64,000 bases of DNA from Clostridium sp. BNL1100. Its GTDB lineage: Bacteria; Bacillota; Clostridia; Acetivibrionales; DSM-1351. The position numbers and the translations under genes were made by a program. The DNA is taken from contig NC_016791.1 in the NCBI RefSeq assembly GCF_000244875.1, positions 2,981,001 to 3,045,000 on the forward strand, given 5' to 3'. Below the pieces are notes generated by a model that was not told where the DNA came from, ran no database searches, and worked only from the letters and a program-made list of their open reading frames with translations. Every line of letters begins with the position of its first letter. The first letter of the stretch is position 1. This document shows, in pieces, positions 35,899 to 44,241 of this stretch.

Positions 35899-36374
35899 AG
35901 GAATATCTGCTCCCTTCTGTCCACAACCTTCTCTTCAAAGATTGTACCTTTGTCCTTAAATTTTTTCAGAACAAAGTGTGTTGATGTACTAAGGACGGAT
36001 TCTAGAGGCGCAAGCTTTTCTGAAACAAACAGAGCTACCTCTTTCATGGTTCGTCCCTCGATAATAACTGTAAGGTCAAATCCTCCTGACATCAGGTAGC
36101 AGGCTGTAACCTCCGGATACTTGTAAATCCGGTCGGCGATTTTATCGAAACCAAGACCTCTCTGTGGTGTTACCTTTACTTCTATAAGAGCTGTAACCTT
36201 CTCCTTTTGAGTTTTATCCCAATTAATCAGAGTACTATAGCCAACTATTACATTGTCGGCCTCATATTGCTTAATCGCCGCCTCTACCTCTTCAACAGGC
36301 AGACCCAGCATAACTGCTATTTCATCCGCAGTAGCCTTGCTATTATGTTCCAAAATTTCCAGAATTTCTTCCAT
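35895..36374 (-). CDS. Lrp/AsnC-family transcriptional regulator
   Basis: A 159-residue one-component regulator. The N-terminal winged helix (residues about 1-50; TADEIAVMLGLPVEEVEAAI) is followed by the RAM/AsnC ligand domain (about 65-150; ALIEVKVTPQRGLGFDKIADRI and SGGFDLTVIIEG). The first helix is slightly shortened compared with classic Lrp. It is the first gene after the T-box leader and overlaps the aminotransferase start, so it probably senses an amino acid and regulates this operon or others in addition to tRNA-level control. Confidence 0.9.
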   Translation of the reverse strand: MEEILEILEHNSKATADEIAVMLGLPVEEVEAAIKQYEADNVIVGYSTLINWDKTQKEKVTALIEVKVTPQRGLGFDKIADRIYKYPEVTACYLMSGGFDLTVIIEGRTMKEVALFVSEKLAPLESVLSTSTHFVLKKFKDKGTIFEEKVVDRREQIFL

Positions 36375-36433
36375 GAAAATCTCCCCTTTTCTTATTTTTT
36401 AGAAGCCGAGCGGCTTAATCTTTTTTTAGCAAT

Positions 36434-36473
36434 AAAAAAAACCTGTGTCCTTGTATAAACAGGGACGAAGGTT
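36434..36473 (-). terminator. T-box intrinsic terminator
   Basis: AACCTTCGTCCCTG pairs with the GGGACACAGGTT arm, followed by eight or more T on the minus strand. The 5' arm overlaps the antiterminator, as required for a T-box switch. Confidence 0.85.
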
Positions 36474-36745
36474 TCCGCGGTACCACCCTAATTAATGCCA
36501 TAAAGCATTCTCTTTGGTAAAGTGCGGCAACATAAGAATCTATTGCTTACACCATCAGCCTGTAACGTGGCCTTAACGTCTTTTTCTACTAACAAAATAT
36601 TTTAATAATATTCTGTGTTGGAAAAGCTACTCCAGGGCTGCCTTCAGTAATATCAGTACCGGACTCTCACCCGCCGTATTAACCGGCCGCCGACTCTCTT
36701 AAATCTGATGAATACTTACTCTTCCCATTCACAGCATTTATTTTA
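36434..36745 (-). promoter_or_regulatory. T-box riboswitch, predicted tRNA-Ala (GCA specifier)
   Basis: On the minus strand the leader contains the stem I features, GAGAGTCCGG and a distal GAAGGCAGCCCTGGAG whose loop codon reads GCA (36639-36641), and the T-box sequence GGGTGGTACCGCGG (36475-36488). The antiterminator bulge is TGGT, which pairs with ACCA of a tRNA with discriminator A, as in tRNA-Ala. The transcription terminator follows directly. Uncharged tRNA-Ala should stabilise the antiterminator and turn on the Lrp-aminotransferase-HAD operon. The specifier assignment is by analogy with alaS-type leaders (GAAGGCxGCC) and needs a structure model. Confidence 0.88.
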
Positions 36746-36832
36746 TTCATATATATATTATATTTAGCCAAATCAAAAAGTTTACACTTAAAAAAGCTAT
36801 TAGATAAATTATAGTTTAGTTTATTTCAATAT

Positions 36833-37273
36833 TCAAGTTTTTTCTTCCTTGATAAAATCAGAAAGCTGACCTTCGTATTTTTTCAGAGTATCAACAACCT
36901 CAACTTTAAGAACCTTTAGTTCTTGCTTGATATCTACAAGCTTTTCTTTTTCCTTCTCTACCTGGTGCTCAAGCTTCTTCTTTTCATTAATAGCTTTTTT
37001 CTTTGCTTCTTCAATTATATTTTTCGCCTGCTCCTGAGCTGTAATTAGTGCATTTGCAACTCTTTCACGGTTTTCTTTTATCTCAGCCAGACTTGTACTG
37101 ATTTCGTCATATTTGTTCTTCATATCTCTATACTGGGTTTTTATATCAACAATTTCTCTTTCTTTTATTTTTAGTTTATCTTCGTATTCTTTGTTTATTT
37201 TTTGAAGATATGAATTAACATCCTTTTTGTTGTAACCAAAAAATGAGGTTGAAAATATTTTTTCTCCTGACAT
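36833..37273 (-). CDS. DivIVA-domain coiled-coil protein
   Basis: A 146-residue protein with the N-terminal DivIVA-type motif FSTSFFGYNKKDVNSYLQKI (about residues 6-25) and then an almost unbroken, Lys/Glu-rich coiled coil to the C-terminus (KIKEREIVDIKTQ... EEAKKKAINEKKKLEHQ). Such proteins bind curved or polar membrane and scaffold cell-division, wall or sporulation proteins. The frame is open to 37357, but ATG 37273 follows AGGGGG at nine bases and matches the family start. It is shorter than DivIVA proper (about 165-200). It stands alone between the T-box operon and trxA. Confidence 0.75.
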   Translation of the reverse strand: MSGEKIFSTSFFGYNKKDVNSYLQKINKEYEDKLKIKEREIVDIKTQYRDMKNKYDEISTSLAEIKENRERVANALITAQEQAKNIIEEAKKKAINEKKKLEHQVEKEKEKLVDIKQELKVLKVEVVDTLKKYEGQLSDFIKEEKT

Positions 37274-37373
37274 AAATTTTATCCCCCTGTGTAATGGAAA
37301 ATACTGTGTATATTGGTACTTATTCCATGATAACATGAAATGTCCTTTATTATCCACTTATTTTTTTATAAAA

Positions 37374-37410
37374 CAAAAAACACGCCCCCAAAATCAGATA
37401 GCGTGTTTTT
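37374..37410 (-). terminator. terminator after trxA
   Basis: AAACACGC and GCGTGTTTTTTG on the minus strand form a stem closed by a GC-rich part and followed by a T-run, about 20 bases after the trxA stop. The flanking T tracts on both strands could make it work in both directions. Confidence 0.7.
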
Positions 37411-37431
37411 AATGCTTATATATATAATTTT

Positions 37432-37758
37432 TTATAGATGCTTTTGAATTAACTCTGCAAATTCGTCTTTTGATCTTGCACCAACTATCTTCTCAACTGC
37501 TTCTCCACCCTTGAATACCATAACAGTAGGTATGCTCATTATCCTGAACTGAGCCGCAAGCTCGCCCTCTTCATCAACATTAACCTTTGCTATCCGGGCT
37601 TTGCCATCAAATTCGTCTGCCAGTTCTTCCATAATAGGAGCAACCATTCTGCAAGGGCCACACCATGATGCCCAAAAATCAACAACAACTGGTTTATCTG
37701 ATTTCAAAACATCTGATTCAAATAACTCTTTAGAAATATTAGTAATTTTATCTGACAT
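37432..37758 (-). CDS. trxA: thioredoxin
   Basis: A 108-residue thioredoxin, full length for the family. The redox-active site WCGPC is at residues 32-36, the cis-proline is in IMSIPTVMVF, and the buried Asp is in VVVDFWA. It reduces disulfides of cytoplasmic proteins with electrons from thioredoxin reductase (not in this window). It is transcribed alone, with its own terminator and a spacer before the next gene upstream. Confidence 0.95.
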   Translation of the reverse strand: MSDKITNISKELFESDVLKSDKPVVVDFWASWCGPCRMVAPIMEELADEFDGKARIAKVNVDEEGELAAQFRIMSIPTVMVFKGGEAVEKIVGARSKDEFAELIQKHL

Positions 37759-37840
37759 AAATTATTCCTCCATCGATATAAATAATTCTTAAAACTTAAT
37801 TTAATAATACCCTATTATTCAGGAAATAAACATAGATATT

Positions 37841-38887
37841 TTAGTATTCCTTCAATGACGTAATATTAACTTTATTTTCATCCTTTGATACAAGAACACC
37901 TTCCAAAATCTCAATAAACTCACCTCTATATGAAGCCTTGAGGTCATTTTTCAGGTTTATAACCTTGTTTTCGTTTTTATTATTAATATAGAGGTTTCCA
38001 TTTCCTGTCACAACGATATTTTCAGGAGCTGCTGTTTCTTTCATACTCATTTTTGTCCAGTTATCAGTTAGTTCACTATTGTCTTCTATCTTCTGTGAAT
38101 AAATCTGGGTTACCATGCCGTTTTCATCCAATGCACCTATATACAAAGTATCATTCAAATCTATTCCCAGAACTGTAACATTATTTACGTCTATCGGAAC
38201 TCTGCTGTTTGCTTTCTTTATTCCGTCATATATATTTATCTGTTTTCCCTTTTCCTGATAAACAAGCTTGTTTGTGTAGGTGCACTCTTTTATAACAATA
38301 CTGGAATCCACAGTCATTATACGAGCGTATTGTCCCATTACATTAAACCTGATTATCCGTGCTCTTGAATCAGAAGTCTGTACCTTTGCATAGACCATAT
38401 TTGTATAAGGTGAAAGTTCAATATCCTTTACCTGACTTTTTGCAGGAAGTCCCGACAACTCAGGATAATCTCTTGATGTTTCTGAATCAGCTTCATATGT
38501 GGAAACCTGAACTGTACCGTTCTGGCCGTTTTTTGTATCTGAAGAGTAAATTACCATATCCCTGTCAGGGAGCCAGCGGAAATAGGTAATCTTGTCTTTT
38601 CCCGTTCCTGCCACAGTTTTACTTTTTCCTTTGTCTACATCGATTATATGAAGTTCCCCTTCGTCCAAATATGCTCCAAACTTTGCATTAAAGGACAGGC
38701 TGATCATTCGTGCTCCTTCCGGCACTTTAAACTCACCTGTGGAAGGTTTTTGTTTTACAGCCGAGTTTTCAGATACACTTACGTCAACATCTGTAGATAA
38801 AAAAACATTATTCATATACAATAACACGCCGAACTGGAATATCACTGCAAGGAGTATCCATTTATACCACTTAGCTATATTTTTCAC
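37841..38887 (-). CDS. membrane-anchored protein with beta-propeller-like repeats, unknown function
   Basis: A 348-residue protein with one N-terminal membrane anchor (residues about 9-27, WILLAVIFQFGVLLYMNNV) and a long extracytoplasmic part. This part has recurring beta-rich blocks such as RMISLSFNAKFGAYLDEGELHIIDVDK and ITYFRWLPDRDMVIYSS, reminiscent of WD/TolB-type propeller blades, but no catalytic motif. It follows the phosphodiester-glycosidase gene by 15 bases, so both likely form an operon acting at the cell surface. I do not recognise a named family. Confidence 0.6.
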   Translation of the reverse strand: MKNIAKWYKWILLAVIFQFGVLLYMNNVFLSTDVDVSVSENSAVKQKPSTGEFKVPEGARMISLSFNAKFGAYLDEGELHIIDVDKGKSKTVAGTGKDKITYFRWLPDRDMVIYSSDTKNGQNGTVQVSTYEADSETSRDYPELSGLPAKSQVKDIELSPYTNMVYAKVQTSDSRARIIRFNVMGQYARIMTVDSSIVIKECTYTNKLVYQEKGKQINIYDGIKKANSRVPIDVNNVTVLGIDLNDTLYIGALDENGMVTQIYSQKIEDNSELTDNWTKMSMKETAAPENIVVTGNGNLYINNKNENKVINLKNDLKASYRGEFIEILEGVLVSKDENKVNITSLKEY

Positions 38888-38902
38888 AACGTTTCTCCTT
38901 TT

Positions 38903-39943
38903 CTAAGGCATTACAACAAATGCCGTAGCTACTGTTCTTTCTCCCAAAGCATCCGACGGCGTATTTACAACTTTTCCGTCATAGTACATGGTAGCCGATG
39001 AACCTCCATCAAGGTTTGCAGCATTTACTGCCCCGTGTTCCAGCATAATATCCTGAACCTCTTTTAATGTTGCTCCAAAGGACTTGAGGCTTCTTCCGTC
39101 AATTACCAGAAGCATTACCGATCCATCCTCTCTTTGACCTATTGCGGTTCTTGGAGATATGCCCCAGCCTCCGTCACCTTTGTTAATAGTAGGCTTTCCG
39201 TTTACAATCAATGGCGGGCCGAAACTTATTCCTTCTTTAATATTATATTTGGTTAATTCCGCTTGGGAATGTTTTCCTACAATCAACATGCCATCTTTGG
39301 TAAACGCTATGGTATCCCTTTTTGTATAGTTATTAGTCAGCTTTCCGCTGATATATTTACCGTTGCTTATTACAAAGCCAAGTGCCACTCCTCCGGTTCC
39401 TGCCCAACCTGTGTCAATGAAGCCTCCTCCGTTAATGGCAGCCACTGCTCCGTTCCGCTTTGCAATACTGCTGGTGGTTTCCCCTGCCCGCGGCATTTTA
39501 CTTGAATACCCTACCTTGATACGTGTAGGGTCATCCACTATAATCATTTTTCCCTTGAAATTTCTGCTCTCAACATCAAAATATTCAAGGTTGTTATTGT
39601 GTTTTATACCGAAGTTCAACATTTTTATATCTTCTGTATTTACATTGGAGATTGCATACCCGTCACCAAGTATTTTTGCAATAGCTTTATCGGACAAAAA
39701 GGTTTTTGCTATAACCTGTTTTGTCATTGAATTCCAGACCATTCCCGTGGCAGTTCTTTTTACGTTATCAAAGGGCCCGTAGAATATAAGCAGTGGTGTT
39801 GTTATCGACAGAAAGAAAAACTCAAAAATTAGAAATCCCAAAAGACTTCTGAACCTGCCTTTTTTCTTTTTCTTCTTTTTGGCAGACTTCTTTTGTATGG
39901 TCTTTACCTGCTTTTCATTTAAAGAAATAGTATCGTAATTCAT
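38903..39943 (-). CDS. phosphodiester glycosidase (NAGPA-domain) exported protein
   Basis: A 346-residue protein with a basic cytoplasmic head (KKSAKKKKKKKGRFR), one membrane segment (about residues 33-54) and an extracellular NAGPA domain. Domain hallmarks are AAINGGGFIDTGWAGTGGVALG, GISPRTAIGQREDGSVMLLVIDGR and NAANLDGGSSATMYYDGK, ending GERTVATAFVV. The family cleaves GlcNAc-1-phosphodiester bonds, for example from teichoic acids or capped phosphoglycans in bacteria. It starts behind AGGGGG and is followed after 15 bases by the propeller-like membrane protein. Confidence 0.88.
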   Translation of the reverse strand: MNYDTISLNEKQVKTIQKKSAKKKKKKKGRFRSLLGFLIFEFFFLSITTPLLIFYGPFDNVKRTATGMVWNSMTKQVIAKTFLSDKAIAKILGDGYAISNVNTEDIKMLNFGIKHNNNLEYFDVESRNFKGKMIIVDDPTRIKVGYSSKMPRAGETTSSIAKRNGAVAAINGGGFIDTGWAGTGGVALGFVISNGKYISGKLTNNYTKRDTIAFTKDGMLIVGKHSQAELTKYNIKEGISFGPPLIVNGKPTINKGDGGWGISPRTAIGQREDGSVMLLVIDGRSLKSFGATLKEVQDIMLEHGAVNAANLDGGSSATMYYDGKVVNTPSDALGERTVATAFVVMP

Positions 39944-40029
39944 TAGTCCCCCTAGAATAAACTCATGCTAAAAATCAAGTTCCTAGCCTGAGAACCCCAA
40001 TTTCCCAATAATTTCCCTCACAACAAAAA

Positions 40030-40054
40030 AGTATACACATATTCAGTGTATACT
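40030..40054. promoter_or_regulatory. 9-bp inverted repeat upstream of NAGPA gene
   Basis: AGTATACAC (40030-40038) and GTGTATACT (40046-40054) are perfect arms with a 7-base spacer. It lies 87 bases before the NAGPA start and 77 bases after the end of the next gene upstream. It may be an operator or a weak hairpin; no regulator is next to it. Confidence 0.35.
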
Positions 40055-40130
40055 ATAGTTATACTAATTTTATATTATAATCCGCAAGTGTAATATTTTC
40101 AAACATTTAATATAAATGTAATATTTAAAA

Positions 40131-40541
40131 TTAGGTTCTTTGCTTAATTACAACCCTATCAAGGGTTTTATGAACCCTTTCAAATAGTAGTCCGGCTATA
40201 AACCATGCAGGTGCATAGTCTATCCGTACAAGCCCCTCTACGGCGAATCTTCCATAATACCTCCAAGGATATACATGAAGTATATTCAACAATATCTTAC
40301 CTGTAGAATATTCTATTCCCCAGATTATGACAACCCAAATGATACCTCTCAAAAATATATTCCAGCTTTGGATTATATCATGCAAAGGCTCCAGGAAAAC
40401 AGCACTTCCATATATAAAAAACATCCAGAGGCTTGTATAAGCTTCAAGACCGGCATTGCCGTGTGTCAGGGAATATAGTCCCGTCCAGACGATTTCCATG
40501 CTCCAGCCAACTATTCCATAAATAAAAAATCTCTTAATCAT
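40131..40541 (-). CDS. putative ABC-transporter type IV (CmpB-like) membrane protein
   Basis: A 136-residue integral membrane protein with about four hydrophobic segments: FFIYGIVGWSMEIVWTGLYSL, SLWMFFIYGSAVFLEPL, IFLRGIIWVVIIWGIEYSTG and a C-terminal YAPAWFIAGLLFERV. The GWSMEIVW start and WRYYGRFAVEGLVRIDYAPAWF fit Pfam PF06541, annotated as ABC_trans_CmpB. No ATP-binding subunit is adjacent, so a transporter role is uncertain. It is divergent from the glycogen phosphorylase gene. Confidence 0.7.
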   Translation of the reverse strand: MIKRFFIYGIVGWSMEIVWTGLYSLTHGNAGLEAYTSLWMFFIYGSAVFLEPLHDIIQSWNIFLRGIIWVVIIWGIEYSTGKILLNILHVYPWRYYGRFAVEGLVRIDYAPAWFIAGLLFERVHKTLDRVVIKQRT

Positions 40542-40719
40542 GCTATTATTATTTTCACAAACAGGTATTTTATTTATTGTTTTTGTACTTTAGTGTATGT
40601 ATTATTTTCCAGATACTTAGAAGGTTAATTTTTTGTAAATACTACCAATAAGAGTTCTGATATGTTATGATAACAAATAAACATTTCTGGAAAACAGTAC
40701 TTAGGTTAGGAGGATGAGT

Positions 40720-43281
40720 ATGTATCTAGTCGGTAAAATCAACGTAATATCTACCTTACCAGAAAAATTCAAGAGATTGAATGACATCGCTTATAATTTA
40801 TGGTGGACATGGAATTCGGAGGCAATTGACCTTTATAGAGAAATTGATTTGGAGCTGTGGGAAAAGGTTGACAAAAACCCTGTCCGTTTTTTACAGGAGG
40901 TAAGTCAGAAAAAACTTCAAGCTAAACTTTCGGATGAAGAATATTTGAGCCGTCTTGATAAAGTAGTTGCTTCCTTTGACAGCTATATGTCTGAAAAGAA
41001 TACATGGTTTTCTCAAAATCATCCGGAACATACCGATAAAATGGTAGCATATTTTTCAGCCGAATATGGGTTAAGTGAAGTCCTTCCCATATATTCCGGC
41101 GGTTTAGGTGTTTTGTCAGGAGACCATTGCAAGTCGGCAAGTGATTTGGGTATACCATTTACAGCAATCGGACTGTTTTATAAACAAGGTTACTTCAGCC
41201 AGAGAATCAATAAAGACGGCTGGCAGGAGACCTGCTTTAACGATTTAAATATATCTCAGCTTCCCATGCAGCCCGCTCTTAATTCCAACGGCGAACAGGT
41301 TCGTATAAACATAACCTTTGCAGGCCGTACTGTGTATGCAATCGTTTGGAAAGTACAGATTGGCAGGATAAACCTTTATCTTATGGATACAGATGTTGCT
41401 GAAAACAGCCCTGCAGACAGGTCACTGACATCCAGACTGTATGGTGGAGACCAGGAAACAAGAATTCAGCAGGAGATTTTTCTCGGTATAGGCGGTATAC
41501 GTGTACTTGATGCTCTTAGCATACAGGCAAATGTATATCATATGAACGAAGGACATTCATCCTTCATGGGGCTTGAACTTATAAGAAAACTTATTAATGA
41601 AAAACATCTGAATTTCAACGAGGCAATGGAGGTAGTGGCAAATTCCACAATATTTACTACCCATACCCCGGTTCCTGCAGGAAATGATGTTTTTCCTTTA
41701 TTTATGATGGATAAATACTTTGGAGATTTCTGGGGGCAGCTTGGCCTTAGCAGATATGATTTTCTTGAACTGGGTCTGAAAAAACCGGAAGACCAGAATT
41801 TTAACATGACTGTTCTGGCCCTTACCCTTGCAGGTAGGAAAAATGGTGTAAGCAGACTTCATGGTGCAGTATCCAGAAAAATATTCGGTGACGTATGGCC
41901 TGAAGTACCTGAGGATGATGTTCCAATAACCTATGTTACAAATGGAATACATACCCTTACGTGGCTTTCACCAAAAATTAAAGCTTTGTATGATAAATAT
42001 CTGGAAAGAGACTGGCAAAAGAAAATTTATTCTCAAGAAACCTTTACCAATGTTAATAGTATTCCCGACGAGGAATTATGGGCTACTCATGTTGAACTTA
42101 AAAACAAGCTTATAACCTTTATAAGAGACAGATTGAAGAAACAAAAGCTTGCCAACGGAGAATCCATGGAAGCTGTAAGGCAAGTGGACAGCTTTTTGGA
42201 TCCAAACGTACTTACGATTGGTTTTGCCAGAAGATTTGCTACCTACAAGCGTGCCAATCTGATTTTCAGAAATCTGGCAAGAATACAGAAGATACTAAAT
42301 GACCCGGAAAGGCCAATGCAGATTATTTTTGCGGGAAAAGCTCATCCTGCGGACGGTCCTGCCCATGATGTTATTAAGAACATAAATGATATTGCTAAAA
42401 TGGAAGGCTTTTACGGCAAAGTAATCCTTCTTGAAAACTACAATATGACGGTAGCCAGAAATCTGGTGCAAGGTGTTGACGTTTGGATGAACAACCCCAG
42501 AAGGCCCCTTGAAGCCAGCGGTACCAGCGGTCAAAAAGTTTGTATAAACGGAGTTATAAACTTCAGTATACTGGACGGCTGGTGGTGTGAGGGTTACAAC
42601 GGTGAAAACGGTTGGGTAATTGGCGATGAATCCGAATTTGACAATGAGCACATACAGGACAATACAGACAGTGAATCTATTTACGATACACTTGAGCATA
42701 AGATTATACCGCTTTTTTACAATGTAAATGAAAAAGGTGTTCCTACCGAATGGGTACGAATTATGAAGAACTCTATAAGTTCTCTTGCATGGAATTACAG
42801 TACCGACAGAATGGTAAAGGAATATACCGGAAGTATGTATGTGCCGGCAATAACAGGAAGTTCAAAAATATGTACCGATAATTACAGTCTTGCAAGGTCA
42901 ATGTGTGAGTTTAGGAGCCATTTAAATTCAAACTGGCCTAACGTACAGCTCTTTGCAGAAAAATCAGCCGGAGACCTTAAATATTACAAAACTGATTCCT
43001 GTCAGGAAATATATCTCTCATCAACCGTTTGCCTTGGTTATATAGACCCATCAAACGTAACTGTTGAGGTATACTATGGTACACTATCAAACGGAAAAAT
43101 AGAAAATGCTCAATCAGCACAAATGCACTGTGACGAAAAAACAGGTGAAGGTACCTACAGGTATTCGATTAATCTTAAAATCTATGATGGAGGAGAATAT
43201 GGCTATACCTTCCGTATAACACCAAAACATGAATATTTAATAAACAGATTTGATACCGGGCTGATAAAATGGATTGTATAA
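40720..43281 (+). CDS. glgP: alpha-glucan (glycogen/maltodextrin) phosphorylase
   Basis: Phosphorolyses alpha-1,4-glucans to glucose-1-phosphate in the cytoplasm. The 853-residue protein belongs to the short-chain alpha-glucan phosphorylase family (TIGR02094 type), which lacks the long N-terminal part of the classic enzyme. Visible landmarks are PIYSGGLGVLSGDH, HMNEGHSSFMGLELI, TTHTPVPAGNDVF, YATYKRANLIF-type RFATYKRA and the PLP region EASGTSGQK with the Lys, then NGVINFSILDGWWCEGY. A C-terminal extension of about 90 residues follows. ATG 40720 sits six bases after AGGAGG; ATG 40714 would touch it. It stands alone with its own terminator. Confidence 0.95.
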   Translation: MYLVGKINVISTLPEKFKRLNDIAYNLWWTWNSEAIDLYREIDLELWEKVDKNPVRFLQEVSQKKLQAKLSDEEYLSRLDKVVASFDSYMSEKNTWFSQNHPEHTDKMVAYFSAEYGLSEVLPIYSGGLGVLSGDHCKSASDLGIPFTAIGLFYKQGYFSQRINKDGWQETCFNDLNISQLPMQPALNSNGEQVRINITFAGRTVYAIVWKVQIGRINLYLMDTDVAENSPADRSLTSRLYGGDQETRIQQEIFLGIGGIRVLDALSIQANVYHMNEGHSSFMGLELIRKLINEKHLNFNEAMEVVANSTIFTTHTPVPAGNDVFPLFMMDKYFGDFWGQLGLSRYDFLELGLKKPEDQNFNMTVLALTLAGRKNGVSRLHGAVSRKIFGDVWPEVPEDDVPITYVTNGIHTLTWLSPKIKALYDKYLERDWQKKIYSQETFTNVNSIPDEELWATHVELKNKLITFIRDRLKKQKLANGESMEAVRQVDSFLDPNVLTIGFARRFATYKRANLIFRNLARIQKILNDPERPMQIIFAGKAHPADGPAHDVIKNINDIAKMEGFYGKVILLENYNMTVARNLVQGVDVWMNNPRRPLEASGTSGQKVCINGVINFSILDGWWCEGYNGENGWVIGDESEFDNEHIQDNTDSESIYDTLEHKIIPLFYNVNEKGVPTEWVRIMKNSISSLAWNYSTDRMVKEYTGSMYVPAITGSSKICTDNYSLARSMCEFRSHLNSNWPNVQLFAEKSAGDLKYYKTDSCQEIYLSSTVCLGYIDPSNVTVEVYYGTLSNGKIENAQSAQMHCDEKTGEGTYRYSINLKIYDGGEYGYTFRITPKHEYLINRFDTGLIKWIV

Positions 43282-43298
43282 AACTGATTGCATAAATA

Positions 43299-43346
43299 AA
43301 ACAGTCTGATATAAGTTATTAAGCTTACATCAGACTGTTTTTTATT
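43299..43346. terminator. bidirectional terminator between glgP and GerMN gene
   Basis: AACAGTCTGAT and ATCAGACTGTT pair around an 18-base loop, with A-rich DNA before and T-rich DNA after, so it can end glgP (plus) and the converging GerMN gene (minus). Confidence 0.85.
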
Positions 43347-43356
43347 TTATGTATTT

Positions 43357-43911
43357 CTATTTTCCCGTATCCTTTTTGAAAGTAATTTCGCCGATTTTAA
43401 CAAAAGTGCCTTTAAAATCGTGATATTTACCTATGCTGTCTTTTTTACCTTCTATTGTTAAAACTACCTTTTCAATGCCCGGAATATTTTGAAGTGTAAC
43501 AACAAACTCATATGTCAAAGCATCTGCTACTCTTTTATTAGTCTCAAGCAAAGTTGCCACTTTTTGAGGAAGGTCAACAGTTATACACTTATTTTCCTTG
43601 TCAATTGTAGCGTTAAGCAAGGACAGCTCATCCGAAGAAAAAACTTCATTTAAAACATTTAATGTGTTATTTTCTAACTCTTCTTTTGCAAAGACTAACA
43701 ACTCTGTTTGCGCAGGTTTATCTGTAACACCTACATCATATTTGTACAGTCTGACATTAACCTGGCTTGAACCTGCTATTGCTTTTGCACTCTTACTTCC
43801 ATCCTCCACAATGCTGTCATCCTTGGATTCCGAGCAAGCAGAAAACAAAGTGAGACAAACAGTTATAACAATAAAAAGTAACGCTAATGCCCTTTTTTTA
43901 TTTATTTTCAT
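43357..43911 (-). CDS. GerMN-domain lipoprotein
   Basis: A 184-residue lipoprotein: basic start, hydrophobic segment and lipobox LFSAC (Cys about 26), so it is anchored outside the membrane. The rest forms one GerMN domain (about residues 55-170; TELLVFAKEELENNTLNVL, LNATIDKENKCITVDLP, and IPGIEKVVLTIEGKK), as in GerM of sporulation and germination and in other clostridial surface lipoproteins. It is transcribed by itself and converges on glgP. The precise role is unknown. Confidence 0.78.
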   Translation of the reverse strand: MKINKKRALALLFIVITVCLTLFSACSESKDDSIVEDGSKSAKAIAGSSQVNVRLYKYDVGVTDKPAQTELLVFAKEELENNTLNVLNEVFSSDELSLLNATIDKENKCITVDLPQKVATLLETNKRVADALTYEFVVTLQNIPGIEKVVLTIEGKKDSIGKYHDFKGTFVKIGEITFKKDTGK

Positions 43912-44241
43912 ATGGTCCTCCTTTCAAATAAAGTTAATAATTTTATTTTATAACAAATTATGGACTTTTAAAAGTATATTTGACAACAATTCTATATACT
44001 TTTCACCCTGATTAATTACTTTTTACCGTTTAATTCATGCATTTTGTAATTTAAACGTCATACTACCTCTTTAGGTGGGCAGTTACGAGCGTATAAATTG
44101 CAAGGCAATACACGGGATTGGCCCAGATTTTCTAGGTTTCTGCTTGGGGGATCGGATCAAGAATAAATAGAAAGTAATATTATTATAGCCGGGAAACCTT
44201 TATCTCCCGGCTATAGTTTTCAATATTTTTGCTACCGTAAT
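43912..44241. other. 330-bp gap; terminator plus an unexplained GC-richer stretch
   Basis: No credible frame is present. The part next to the GerMN gene is AT-rich and holds its upstream region. From about 44065 to 44160 the DNA is less AT-rich and more structured (CCTCTTTAGGTGGG, then GCAAGGCAATACACGGGATT), which could be a small RNA or a remnant of a mobile or coding sequence. I could not match it to a known RNA family. The terminator of the activase operon follows at 44186. Confidence 0.4.
44186..44213 (-). terminator. hairpin after the activase operon
   Basis: TAGCCGGGA and TCCCGGCTA form a perfect 9-bp stem with a 10-base loop, 28 bases after the last stop of the operon on the minus strand. 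The following DNA is AT-rich but without a long T-run. Confidence 0.65.
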
